Assembly: GCA_027491735.1 (NCBI GenBank)
Contig: JAOZGP010000034.1
Coordinates: 1-49,305, forward strand
Length of the DNA: 49,305 nucleotides
DNA from: Thermoproteota archaeon
Lineage (GTDB): Archaea; Korarchaeota; Korarchaeia; Korarchaeales; Korarchaeaceae
Reading direction: 5' to 3'
The first letter of the stretch is position 1. Each line of letters starts with the position of its first letter. The notes under the pieces were generated by a model. That model had not been told where the DNA came from. It saw nothing but the letters and a program-made list of their open reading frames with translations, and made no database searches. A program made the translations under genes and the position numbers. Below, one piece after another: positions 25,649-33,542 of this stretch.

Positions 25649-27334
25649 ATGCGCTCAAAGATCCTTCTGCTGCTTGTTCTGGTAGCTTTCCTGTCCTCGT
25701 TGTATACATCGTCGATATCAGCTCAGGGGATCTCCTATCAAGTGGACAAGGAATACTGCACTCTGTATCTGGAGAAGAACGGTGAGGTAAAGCTCTCATA
25801 CAAGCTCAAGATCACAGTTCTTCAGGGGGAGATAAGACGGTTCGTGAGGGTTGGGGTCCCTGTTCCAACATTTGATGTTGTGTACGTCAAGGAATTAGAT
25901 AGTGGAAGAACCCCCTCCTATGAGAGGAAGATCTCATCCGAGGGTTCCTACCTGCTGATACATCCGACGTCGCCGATAGGCCCTGGGAGATCCAGAACTT
26001 ATGAGTTTGAGGTAGTTCTCCACGACTTCCTATACAAGGACGAGACTAACCCAGGGAATGTAGGCATCATGTTCACGCCCTGTTGGTTTGACGCTGAAGT
26101 CAAGGACCTGAGGATCAGCGTGGTGCTCCCGGAGGGAGTCGGTGAGGGGGAGGTTAAGAACGTCCCCGATTATGATAATTTGGAGCATTATAATAATAGG
26201 ATTGTCCTTTACTGGGAAAGACATGATCTCCCCCCGAATGAGAAATTCTCCGTAGGAGTTTCGTTCCCGGAGAAGTACATCGAGGGTGGAGAGGTAGGTA
26301 CTCATCCTTCTGGACAGTTCTCCACAACGGACCTAGTTTTATCCGTGATCTCCCTGATCATCGTGGTTGCTGCATGGGGATTCTTTTTGAAATCGCTTCT
26401 CAGTGGAGTTATAAGTGCTGCTAGGTTCGTAAGAGCTAAGTTCGTGGCTCCTAGGATGTTTGTCGAGTCTCTGGGTCCTAGGAAGGATCTACATCCTGCT
26501 GAGGTAGCATATCTGGAGTATCTAGAGAAAGGAAAAATTGGATATTCAAGGATCCTGCTTCTCATCCTCCTGTCTCTGGCCAAGAAGAGGATCATCAGGA
26601 TAAAGAGCGAGAAGCCATTAAGGGCAGAGGTTATTGAGGAGAACAGAAAAGGTGTTATTCTCAGAGCCTTTGAGAAGGTCATGTTGGACTGCATAGATAA
26701 AGAAGGCAAGCTCGAGGAGGATTGTCTGGTGAAGGTCGTGAAGGTTTTGCACAGGAGCGTTGAGAGAAGGTTAGCTGCTTATAGCAGAGGAGAGACGCTC
26801 AGATACTTCAGGAAGAGGATATCCGATCTATGGAGAAGGGTCGAAGCGGCTCCTCGAGAGGAGAAGGTCCGAATAGTCATGGATAACATTGAATGGTTGT
26901 TGGTGGATCCGGACTTCGAGAGGAAGGTGAAACATTACCTCAGAGGGGAGACGACCATCCGTCTCCCGGCTGACCGGGGTGTTCTGTGGTACTGGTGGTG
27001 GTACGGCCCAACCTACTATCCAACTCCAGTTCCCGCCCCCAGCCCCTCCCAATCGTTACCTGACACGTCAGCCGTTCCTAAAGCACCTCAAGTACCTGTG
27101 GTCACCAACTTGGAGGACTTTGCTAACCAGATAGCTACGTCTATAGAAAACGCGGCGAATGGGCTTGTTAGTAACATAGAAAGCTTTGCAAACAGGGTTG
27201 CAGAGGTTATAGGACCGCCTGCTCCGGCTGGATCATCGAGAGGCTCAGTCATATCGTGCGCGTGTGTAAGCTGTGCTTGTGCGTGCGCGTGTGTAAGCTG
27301 TGCTTGTGCGTGCGCTGGAGGTGGTGTTGGTTGA
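25649..27334 (+). CDS. DUF2207-like membrane protein with Cys-rich C-terminal tail; candidate modified substrate
   Basis: A 561-aa protein. Signal peptide RSKILLLLVLVAFLSSLYTSSISA; outside domain (about 28-215) of DUF2207-like beta type; one membrane helix (about 228-250, LVLSVISLIIVVAAWGFFL); a cytoplasmic helical domain (about 260-445) with ILLLILLSLAKKRIIRIK like DUF2207 winged-helix parts; a Pro/Tyr/Trp-rich linker; then a C-terminal tail from residue 537 with nine Cys in CxC/SC units and a final AGGGVG. With one membrane helix, the tail should face the cytoplasm. The tail is encoded by a duplicated 27-bp unit and directly abuts a radical SAM gene, so I infer that the tail is post-translationally modified. 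ATG 25649 fits the TATA at about 25611-25621. Confidence 0.85.
   Translation: MRSKILLLLVLVAFLSSLYTSSISAQGISYQVDKEYCTLYLEKNGEVKLSYKLKITVLQGEIRRFVRVGVPVPTFDVVYVKELDSGRTPSYERKISSEGSYLLIHPTSPIGPGRSRTYEFEVVLHDFLYKDETNPGNVGIMFTPCWFDAEVKDLRISVVLPEGVGEGEVKNVPDYDNLEHYNNRIVLYWERHDLPPNEKFSVGVSFPEKYIEGGEVGTHPSGQFSTTDLVLSVISLIIVVAAWGFFLKSLLSGVISAARFVRAKFVAPRMFVESLGPRKDLHPAEVAYLEYLEKGKIGYSRILLLILLSLAKKRIIRIKSEKPLRAEVIEENRKGVILRAFEKVMLDCIDKEGKLEEDCLVKVVKVLHRSVERRLAAYSRGETLRYFRKRISDLWRRVEAAPREEKVRIVMDNIEWLLVDPDFERKVKHYLRGETTIRLPADRGVLWYWWWYGPTYYPTPVPAPSPSQSLPDTSAVPKAPQVPVVTNLEDFANQIATSIENAANGLVSNIESFANRVAEVIGPPAPAGSSRGSVISCACVSCACACACVSCACACAGGGVG
27260..27313 (+). repeat. Perfect tandem 27-bp repeat encoding ACVSCACAC twice
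   Basis: Bases 27260-27286 and 27287-27313 are identical. Each unit codes for ACVSCACAC in the tail of the DUF2207-like protein. A further Cys codon (27257-27259) precedes the first unit and Ala-Gly-Gly-Gly-Val-Gly follows the second. Identity at the DNA level, including third positions, indicates a recent in-frame duplication. Confidence 0.95.
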
Positions 27335-28596
27335 GGTTCAGGGACTATCGACTTAAGGACGGGAGAAGAATTCACATTAGAGATGATGGGGACGGGGGTG
27401 TAGCGGTTCTCGAGGCGAGTAATGTCCTGTACCTCAACAGAACTGCTCTCTTTTTCTTGATCGAGTATCTAGAGGAAAGATCTGAGGAGGAGGTCGTGAA
27501 GGACACCAGGAGAAGGTTCAGGAAGGTGAGGGATGAGGAGGTAAGAAAGCACTATAGAGAGTTCTTGCGAAAGATCGAGAGGTTCCTACACGGGTATGCT
27601 GACCCCGTGACTGATTTAGGCTTCGAGACTGTTCCTCTGGCGATTAAATCCGTAAAATCACCGCTTAGGATGGACCTTCTCCTAACGTACAGGTGCAACA
27701 ACAAGTGCACTCACTGCTACACCTCCTCTCCCCGGGATAGCGTTCGAGAGCTGAAAACTGAGGACTGGAAACGCATCCTGGACAGACTCCACGATACGGT
27801 TGGGGTTCCCAACGTGACCTTCACCGGAGGAGAACCCACGATGAGGGATGACCTTAAGGAACTCATAGCACATGCTGAGAGGAAAGGGATCGTCTGCGGA
27901 ATGGTGACCAATGGCCGGAGATTATCTTATGAGAAGTACGCCAGCTCACTCGTCAAGGCCGGACTTGATTACGTGCAAGTGACCTTGGAATCCCACAGAA
28001 AGAAGATCCATGATGGGGTAACTGGGGTAGAGGGCAGCTGGGAGGAGACCGTGCAGGGCATAAGAAATCTTGTGAGAGAAGGTATTTACGTCGACGTGAA
28101 CGCCACACTTCTGAAAGATAATGTAAGCGACGTTGAGGGCCTTGTCGAGTTTGCAGCGGAGTTAGGAGCAAGAGGCTTCTCATTAAATAGACTCATACGC
28201 TCTGGAAGAGGAGAAGAAGTTGAAGAACCAAATTTCGATGAAATTAAAAGAGCGATCCTCCTAGCCCACGAACTGTCGATAGAGCATGACCTCAACTTCA
28301 CGTGGTACGGGGTGACCAGGTACTGTGAGCTAAATCCAGAGGAGCTTGGGGTTGGACCCAAGTTCTGCTCAGCTTGCTCGATAAACATGGCGATAGACCC
28401 TGAAGGGAGTGTACTTCCATGTCAAAGCTACTTTAAACCGTTGGGAAAGATTTTGAGAGATCGTTGGAAGGATATCTGGAATCACAAGCTCTGCAGAGAG
28501 ATAAGGGAAGGATTCAAGGTCAAGAAGGAATGCCTTGAGTGTCAGCTTTTCCATGTATGTAGGGGAGGGTGTCCTCTGGAAGCTGAATCTAGGTGA
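27331..28596 (+). CDS. Radical SAM/SPASM-type peptide-modifying enzyme with PqqD-like N-terminus
   Basis: A 421-aa radical SAM protein. The N-terminal 100 residues (LEASNVLYLNRTALFFLIEYL, then a helical stretch to about 88) resemble the PqqD/RRE fold that grips leader peptides. The radical SAM core has CNNKCTHC (C122, C126, C129), TFTGGEPTMRDD and later barrel strands. The C-terminus has SPASM/Twitch-like cysteines: FCSACSIN, GSVLPCQSYFKPLG, IWNHKLCREI, ECLECQLFHVCRGGCP. TTG 27331 is the start: it overlaps the previous stop (TTGA), and GGAGGTG at 27317-27323, inside the tail codons, is its ribosome site. The open frame back to 27256 is only the tail read in another frame. The likely substrate is the Cys tail just upstream. 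Confidence 0.9.
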   Translation: MRFRDYRLKDGRRIHIRDDGDGGVAVLEASNVLYLNRTALFFLIEYLEERSEEEVVKDTRRRFRKVRDEEVRKHYREFLRKIERFLHGYADPVTDLGFETVPLAIKSVKSPLRMDLLLTYRCNNKCTHCYTSSPRDSVRELKTEDWKRILDRLHDTVGVPNVTFTGGEPTMRDDLKELIAHAERKGIVCGMVTNGRRLSYEKYASSLVKAGLDYVQVTLESHRKKIHDGVTGVEGSWEETVQGIRNLVREGIYVDVNATLLKDNVSDVEGLVEFAAELGARGFSLNRLIRSGRGEEVEEPNFDEIKRAILLAHELSIEHDLNFTWYGVTRYCELNPEELGVGPKFCSACSINMAIDPEGSVLPCQSYFKPLGKILRDRWKDIWNHKLCREIREGFKVKKECLECQLFHVCRGGCPLEAESR

Positions 28597-28704
28597 TCTC
28601 TCGCTCCCTTTGTTTCGTTTCTATTCACCCTGTAGCCTGCGTCCTTTTCATTCATGCGCATATCCAATCTACTCTTGCTCTTAACTGGTCCCTTGACCTC
28701 TATA

Positions 28705-28961
28705 TTAAGCTCCCTTACGCGCGCGGTGAATCGCCATACCAGGTGCAAGGGGACTCATGGCCTCCAGAAGTTTCAAGCCCCCAAGCTCTTTTGAGAGAGC
28801 GAAGACAAAAGCCCTGATCGTGTCGAAGTTCGAACTCTCAAGGCCCAGTTTCCCAGTCAGACGATTTTCCAGGAACTCGTTCATTACCATGGCCTGAACA
28901 GCAGCTCGACAGCCGATGGATCCACCTCCTTGCTGAAAATCTCGAGATGAAAGAGGGTCAT
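28705..28961 (-). other. Possible small frameshifted gene in an otherwise empty gap
   Basis: The gap between the radical SAM gene and the next plus-strand gene holds two minus-strand pieces that could be one protein. The first, from ATG 28961, reads TLFHLEIFSKEVDPSAVELLFRPW and stops at 28884. The second, in another frame from ATG 28890, reads NEFLENRLTGKLGLESSNF and on to TIRAFVFALSKELGGLKLLEAMSP. A ribosome-like AAGGAGGTG lies near 28927-28935. No family is recognised. This may be a broken gene, two tiny genes or chance. Confidence 0.25.
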
Positions 28962-29019
28962 CTGAGATGAGGTTAAAAAGTAAGAATTGCTACTTAGTTT
29001 CACTGGAGGGGATCTGTTT

Positions 29020-29847
29020 TTGCTGAGGAATGTCGGGGATTGTGACATTCCAGAGCTCTTCTGGATCAGATGCGGAGAGAGCGCGCGCATAGGCGGGGAG
29101 CGGTGTGTGTTCTGGTCGAGCGAAGAAGCTCTTCGGGCCTATTTAAGCACCTTAAGGAGCGTCGGTGGATCTTCCCTTGTGCTTGTGATGGACGGATCCA
29201 TTGTTGGAGGTATAGATATAATTCCCGAAAGGGACGATCCTCTCCTCGGATCCTACATATTCGTAGGAGCCTTATGGGCCCCGGATGAGGAAGGAGCAGA
29301 TCTTCTCCTGAAGAAGGCCGCAGAGAAGGCTATGGAGAATGGATATTACTTTGTGGATGTTGTTCCAACTAGATTACCCAAATTCTATGAGAGAAGAGGG
29401 TTCAGGAGAGTCCGTGTGTGGCTGTCCATCTCAGGTTCCGTTAGGCCGTCTCCTCACCAGTTCAGAGCTGAGATCTTAGAATCTGAGGAAGAGATGGAAG
29501 ACTTCATAACCGTGAGCGGTCATGTGTTTCCTCCGAGGTTCACTTGGAAGCTCCTCTGGGAGTTGAGGAGATCAGGTGTTGTTGACGTGGATTTCTGGAA
29601 GATCGGTGTGGGCAGATCCACCTTCCTCGCCGCGCTAATGAAGGGCAACCTTCTGCTTTGGGGGAGCAGAAACGTCAGCTTGGGTGAGGTTTTCGACGCT
29701 GTGGAAGCGTGTCTTGGAATGGCCTTCGGAAGAGGAGCCGCTGTTGTAGGCGCTTACTCGACGGAGGATTTTCTTGACGCATTTCTGGCCGCGGGATTCA
29801 AGGATATGAGAAAAAGGATTGTATGGATGAGAAGACAGCTGATATAG
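29020..29847 (+). CDS. GNAT-like acetyltransferase (about 275 aa)
   Basis: The central part (about residues 50-140) reads like a GNAT acyltransferase: LVLVMDGSIVGGIDIIPERDDPLLGSYIFVGALWAPDE (strands beta 3-4 with the V-x-x-x-w pattern), a helix LLLKKAAEKAMENGYYFVDVVPT, then LPKFYERRGFRRVRVW, the typical FYERRGF motif. The C-terminal half (about 150-275) looks like a second, degenerate GNAT-like domain with AAGFKDMRKRIVWM. The substrate is unknown. I use TTG 29020 because GGAGGGGAT precedes it and the TATA GGTTAAAAAG (about 28971-28980) would start transcription near 29003; the open frame reaches TTG 28987, upstream of that point. Confidence 0.75.
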   Translation: MLRNVGDCDIPELFWIRCGESARIGGERCVFWSSEEALRAYLSTLRSVGGSSLVLVMDGSIVGGIDIIPERDDPLLGSYIFVGALWAPDEEGADLLLKKAAEKAMENGYYFVDVVPTRLPKFYERRGFRRVRVWLSISGSVRPSPHQFRAEILESEEEMEDFITVSGHVFPPRFTWKLLWELRRSGVVDVDFWKIGVGRSTFLAALMKGNLLLWGSRNVSLGEVFDAVEACLGMAFGRGAAVVGAYSTEDFLDAFLAAGFKDMRKRIVWMRRQLI

Positions 29848-29851
29848 CTTC

Positions 29852-30133
29852 CTAGTTAACCTGGTAAGCTTCAATGTATCTTCTTCCTTCCTCTTCGGCC
29901 TCCTTTCTGCTGCTATAGATGTACATGTATGCCTCTCCGTTCCCCTCTTCTATGACCACTATAACGGGAAGCTCCTTCCCATCTTTCTTGACTGTGCCAA
30001 CATAGATGACAAGGGGTGGGAGGAGATCTGCGTCGAAGATCCTTTTGTACTCAAACACCTTTAAATCGGAGTATCCCTCAGGTGGATTGGGAAAGTCCGA
30101 CCAACGGATCATCTTTGGCATAGGTGCCACCAT
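29852..30133 (-). CDS. Hypothetical small protein (93 aa)
   Basis: I do not recognise this 93-aa protein. It has a beta-rich middle (LPPLVIYVGTVKKDGKELPVIVVIEE) and an acidic C-terminal helix (SSRKEAEEEGRRYIEAYQ). The N-terminal part contains RWSDFPNPPEGYSD. It is soluble by eye and has the codon use of its neighbours. It converges on the GNAT-like gene with four bases between and is followed upstream by a short AT-rich gap. Confidence 0.6.
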   Translation of the reverse strand: MVAPMPKMIRWSDFPNPPEGYSDLKVFEYKRIFDADLLPPLVIYVGTVKKDGKELPVIVVIEEGNGEAYMYIYSSRKEAEEEGRRYIEAYQVN

Positions 30134-30204
30134 TATCTACATATGAGATGACTAATTTAAGCAATTGTACGCGGACATCGTAGTCTAGTTATACGACCGT
30201 AAAA

Positions 30205-31398
30205 CTACATGAGCTCCACCGCCAAGGAGTGTGCACCTCCACCACCATGACATATAGTAGCAACTCCTACTGTTCCTCCTTTTGTTCTGAGGACGTTTAG
30301 AAGGGTAACCAGAATTCTGGCTCCACTGGCACCCAGAGGGTGACCTAGAGCAACCGCTCCGCCGAACACGTTCACCTTGTCAAGTGGTATGCTCAGCTCC
30401 TTTGTGATCACTAAGGTCGCCAGTGCGAAGGCCTCGTTATGTTCGAAAAAGTCCACCTCGTCCAGTTTCATCCCCGTCTTCTCCATTAGTCTTTTTACAG
30501 ATGGTATCGGAGCTTCTATGAAGTCTTTAGATTCAACCGTAGAGGAGTCATATCCCAGAATTCTGGCCAGTGGTTTCAAACCTCTTTCCCTGGCAAGCCT
30601 CCTGCTGGAGAGAACCAGAGCGGCCGCGCCATCGCTCAGCTGGGAGGCGTTGGCTGCAGTTATTATCCCATCCGGCCTGAACACTGGTCTCAATCTTGAG
30701 ATCTTCTCGATGCTAGTGTCAGGGCGGATGCCCTCGTCCTTGTCTACCGTCATCTCACCCTGCCTTGTCTTCAACCTGACCGGAACAATCTCTTTCAGAA
30801 AGTGACCATCTTCAGTCGCCTTAGCTGCCCTCACGTGACTCCGAACAGTAAACTGGTCTGCCTCTTCTCTAGTGATTCCATGTTTCTTAGCCGTCATTTC
30901 AGCCTCTTCTCCCATAAACATGCCATTGAATGGGTCTGTCAGCCCATCGTGGACCATTAGATCTACGATCTTCTCACCGGTGAAGGAAAACTTCACTCCC
31001 CACCTCCAGGCTGGTGTGATGAAATACGGGGCGTTGCTCATGCTCTCCATACCGCCGACCACAACCACCTCGTTTTCGTCCAGACATATCGAGGCAGCTC
31101 CCAAGGACACAGCCTTCAGGCTGGATGCACATACCTTGTTCACTGTGTAGCCCGGAACTTCCCATGGAATGCCTGCCTTGATGGCTGCTTGTCTGGCCGT
31201 GTTCATGCCGAGCCCTCCTTGAAGGACATGTCCCATTATGACCTCGCTCACATCTGAAGGAGATATGCCCGCCCTAGAGACGGCTTCCCTTATCGCCAAG
31301 GAGGCTAGGTCAACGGCGGATAGGTCTCTGAAGCATCCTCCAAACTTTCCTATGGGAGTTCTGACCGCGCTGAGTATCACCACATCCCTCAAATCCAT
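30205..31398 (-). CDS. Acetyl-CoA C-acetyltransferase (thiolase)
   Basis: A 397-aa thiolase that joins or splits acyl-CoA thioesters, the last step of beta-oxidation or the first of acetoacetyl-CoA synthesis. The nucleophilic Cys90 is in NKVCASSLKAVSLG; the HNEAFA motif and the second catalytic cysteine with glycine-rich ATICHGGGGAHSLAVE near the C-terminus are intact; GGMESMSNAPY is also present. This is the long, complete bacterial-type enzyme, not the archaeal mevalonate-pathway thiolase that pairs with a DUF35 protein. It is the last gene of a minus-strand operon etfB-etfA-fixC-thiolase, which favours a catabolic acyl-CoA role. Confidence 0.95.
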   Translation of the reverse strand: MDLRDVVILSAVRTPIGKFGGCFRDLSAVDLASLAIREAVSRAGISPSDVSEVIMGHVLQGGLGMNTARQAAIKAGIPWEVPGYTVNKVCASSLKAVSLGAASICLDENEVVVVGGMESMSNAPYFITPAWRWGVKFSFTGEKIVDLMVHDGLTDPFNGMFMGEEAEMTAKKHGITREEADQFTVRSHVRAAKATEDGHFLKEIVPVRLKTRQGEMTVDKDEGIRPDTSIEKISRLRPVFRPDGIITAANASQLSDGAAALVLSSRRLARERGLKPLARILGYDSSTVESKDFIEAPIPSVKRLMEKTGMKLDEVDFFEHNEAFALATLVITKELSIPLDKVNVFGGAVALGHPLGASGARILVTLLNVLRTKGGTVGVATICHGGGGAHSLAVELM

Positions 31399-31399
31399 T

Positions 31400-32605
31400 C
31401 TACATCGCCTCGATTACACTCAGAAGACGGTTTACCTCCTCCTCCGTAGGATGAGTTGAGTAAATCGTTGAGAGGAGGTTTATAATGTTTGAAAGCGGTT
31501 TTCTCTCCACAGCGTCACCGATCCTCTGTAGGAACTTCACTTCCCTTCTCAGATCAGAGAGCCTCTCATCATACCTCGATAGAAACTCGCTTGAGGTATC
31601 TCCCTCCTTCATGGCCTCGTCAGCAACTTCGGCAGCTGCTTCACCGGATCTGATGGCTAAATCAACTCCTCTCATGTTCAGACCGTAGTTCACGCAGAGG
31701 CCTGCCGCATCCCCAACAAGGAGAAGACCATCCGCATAGGGCCTCCTCACCGGGTTTTCCGGTATAACATGAGCTGAATATTCGGCGAGATCTCCACCAT
31801 CTATGTATTCCTTAACCAGAGATTTCATCTCCTCGATAAGCTGATAGGTTGCCGTGTTCTCTGATGATCCGGTGAGGTCGTAGAGAGAGGACACTCTCAC
31901 GTTAAAACCGACCGATACATGCTCCCTCATCGTGTAGAGAAATCCTTCTCCTCTCAGTCCGCTGGGAAGCCATCCCATTAAGATCATGGCCACACCAGAG
32001 GAGCTGTCCACGCTGAACCTCTCGTTTATCTCTCTCTCCGAAAGTCTTATCACTTCCTTAACCCCTACAGAGAAGTTTTCTCTGTCGAGAGGCTCTATCA
32101 AGCCAGCTCTCCTAGCCAGTAAGCTGAGAACCCCGTCAGCCGCTATCACAATCTTGCTCTTTACCACGTCCTCCCCAGCTATTATTCCCTTGATCTTTCC
32201 ATTCTCAACTTTGAGGGAGTCCACTCTTATGCCGGTGATGACCATAGCTCCGATCTCTTCGACCCTATCAGCCATCCACCTGTCGAACTTGGATCTGAAC
32301 ACTGTGAAGCTTCTGCTTCTCTCTGGGATCTCCTCTCTCTCCAGTGAAATTATTGCCTTGCCCCTCTTGGAAATCACGCATAGCACCTCTCTCTTGACTT
32401 CTCTCTCCAGAGGAGCTTCATCTATATTAGGAAAGATCCTGCTGAGCTCATATGTGTGCAACCTCCCCCCGAACATGTTCTTGGATCCCGGCCTTTCTCC
32501 TCTCTCCACAACAAGCACACTATAACCTTTGTTAGCGAGGAGATATGCTGCTGTTAGGCCAGCCGGTCCCGCTCCGACCACGACCACATCAAACTCATCG
32601 CTCAT
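31400..32605 (-). CDS. fixC: FixC-type ETF:quinone oxidoreductase-like flavoprotein
   Basis: A 401-aa FAD protein. The dinucleotide-binding motif VVVVGAGPAGLTAAYLLANKGYSVLVVERG is at the N-terminus, followed by GSKNMFGGRLHTYEL, a FixC signature, and the C-terminal FAD motif YADGLLLVGDAAGLCVNYGLNMRGVDLAIRSGEAAAE. FixC, with FixA, FixB and FixX, passes electrons from ETF to quinone or takes part in electron bifurcation. Geranylgeranyl reductases share the fold, but the operon settles it as FixC. It overlaps the etfA stop by four bases and precedes the thiolase by one base. Confidence 0.94.
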   Translation of the reverse strand: MSDEFDVVVVGAGPAGLTAAYLLANKGYSVLVVERGERPGSKNMFGGRLHTYELSRIFPNIDEAPLEREVKREVLCVISKRGKAIISLEREEIPERSRSFTVFRSKFDRWMADRVEEIGAMVITGIRVDSLKVENGKIKGIIAGEDVVKSKIVIAADGVLSLLARRAGLIEPLDRENFSVGVKEVIRLSEREINERFSVDSSSGVAMILMGWLPSGLRGEGFLYTMREHVSVGFNVRVSSLYDLTGSSENTATYQLIEEMKSLVKEYIDGGDLAEYSAHVIPENPVRRPYADGLLLVGDAAGLCVNYGLNMRGVDLAIRSGEAAAEVADEAMKEGDTSSEFLSRYDERLSDLRREVKFLQRIGDAVERKPLSNIINLLSTIYSTHPTEEEVNRLLSVIEAM

Positions 32606-33531
32606 CTTTTCCTCCTCCCTATCACAGATTTGAGAGCAGGTAAAAACTTGTACAAATCCTGAACCACACCGTAATCGGATGATCTAAATATGGGCGCATT
32701 TGGATCCGAGTTCACAGCCACTATGATCTTGGAATCAGTTATGCCGGCTATATGCTGCTGCTGGCCGGAGATCCCCACAGCTATATAGAGCTTCGGTTTT
32801 ATGGTGACTCCAGACATCCCTATCCATCTCTCCTCTGGCATCCATTTGAGATCAGCTGCCAGAGGCCTGCTTGATCCTACAGCTGCCCCTAGAAGCTCCG
32901 CCAGTTCGTAGGCAAGTTTTAGATCATCCTTCGACTTGAAGCCCCTTCCACAGCCTATCACTATGTCAGCCCTGTCCAATCTCACCCCTGATGCCTTCTT
33001 TCTTCTCCTCTCCACTATCCTGAGCCTGCTCACCGGGCTGAACTCTATCCTCCTTATATTTGGCTCCACCGGGTTTTCTTTTGCTGGCTCAAACTTCCTA
33101 GGTTTTATTCCCACCACGACAGGGAGGACCACCCTCTCCTCGACAACTGCCTTACCTCCCATGATGTGCCTCACGAGGATGAGCTCATCCCCCCTCCTCA
33201 TGAAGGAGATTACATCCATCACCGAGCCAGCTCTCATCCTCTGGGACACTCTCGCCGACACAGCCTTTCCTATCCTGTCAGACGAGGTGAGGACCATGCC
33301 ATATCCCCCGGAAAGACTGGAGATCAAAGATGTTAGAGAATCCTCGTCGGTGGGATCGACAGTATCGCAGATGAAGATGTTCTTAGCTCCCCTTTTAGCA
33401 ATCTCTTTAGATCTCTCATCGCAGTTATCCCCTGTTATCAGTATATCAGTACTTAGACCAGCTTGAACGGAGAAATTGAGGACCTCCAGAAGGAGATCAT
33501 CTGAGGACGCAAAAACCAGAGCTTTCATCAT
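32602..33531 (-). CDS. etfA: Electron transfer flavoprotein alpha subunit (FixB), copy 1
   Basis: A 309-aa EtfA/FixB. The C-terminal FAD-binding domain carries the signature IVIGCGRGFKSKDDLKLAYELAELLGAAVGSSRPLAADLKWMPEERWIGMSGVTIKPKLYIAVGISGQQQHIAG, then VAVNSDPNAPIFRSSDYGVVQDLYKFLPAL. I start at ATG 33531, which follows GGTGATC; a GTG at 33537 is in frame. Compared with copy 2 (35902-36975), this one is shorter at the N-terminus and has Gln-Gln in the SGQQQH loop where copy 2 has SGAAQH. Middle gene of the FixABC operon, paired with the EtfB that follows upstream. Confidence 0.95.
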   Translation of the reverse strand: MMKALVFASSDDLLLEVLNFSVQAGLSTDILITGDNCDERSKEIAKRGAKNIFICDTVDPTDEDSLTSLISSLSGGYGMVLTSSDRIGKAVSARVSQRMRAGSVMDVISFMRRGDELILVRHIMGGKAVVEERVVLPVVVGIKPRKFEPAKENPVEPNIRRIEFSPVSRLRIVERRRKKASGVRLDRADIVIGCGRGFKSKDDLKLAYELAELLGAAVGSSRPLAADLKWMPEERWIGMSGVTIKPKLYIAVGISGQQQHIAGITDSKIIVAVNSDPNAPIFRSSDYGVVQDLYKFLPALKSVIGRRKR

Positions 33532-33542
33532 GATCACCTTCC

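Noticed and set aside
27241..27320. CRISPR-like repeat array
   Set aside because: Only two back-to-back identical units with no spacers, fully explained as coding repeats.
27256..27330. Upstream extension of the radical SAM frame with Cys-rich repeats
   Set aside because: It is the repeated tail DNA read in another frame. The ribosome site and TTG at 27331 give a normal start, and the extension would add no family sequence.
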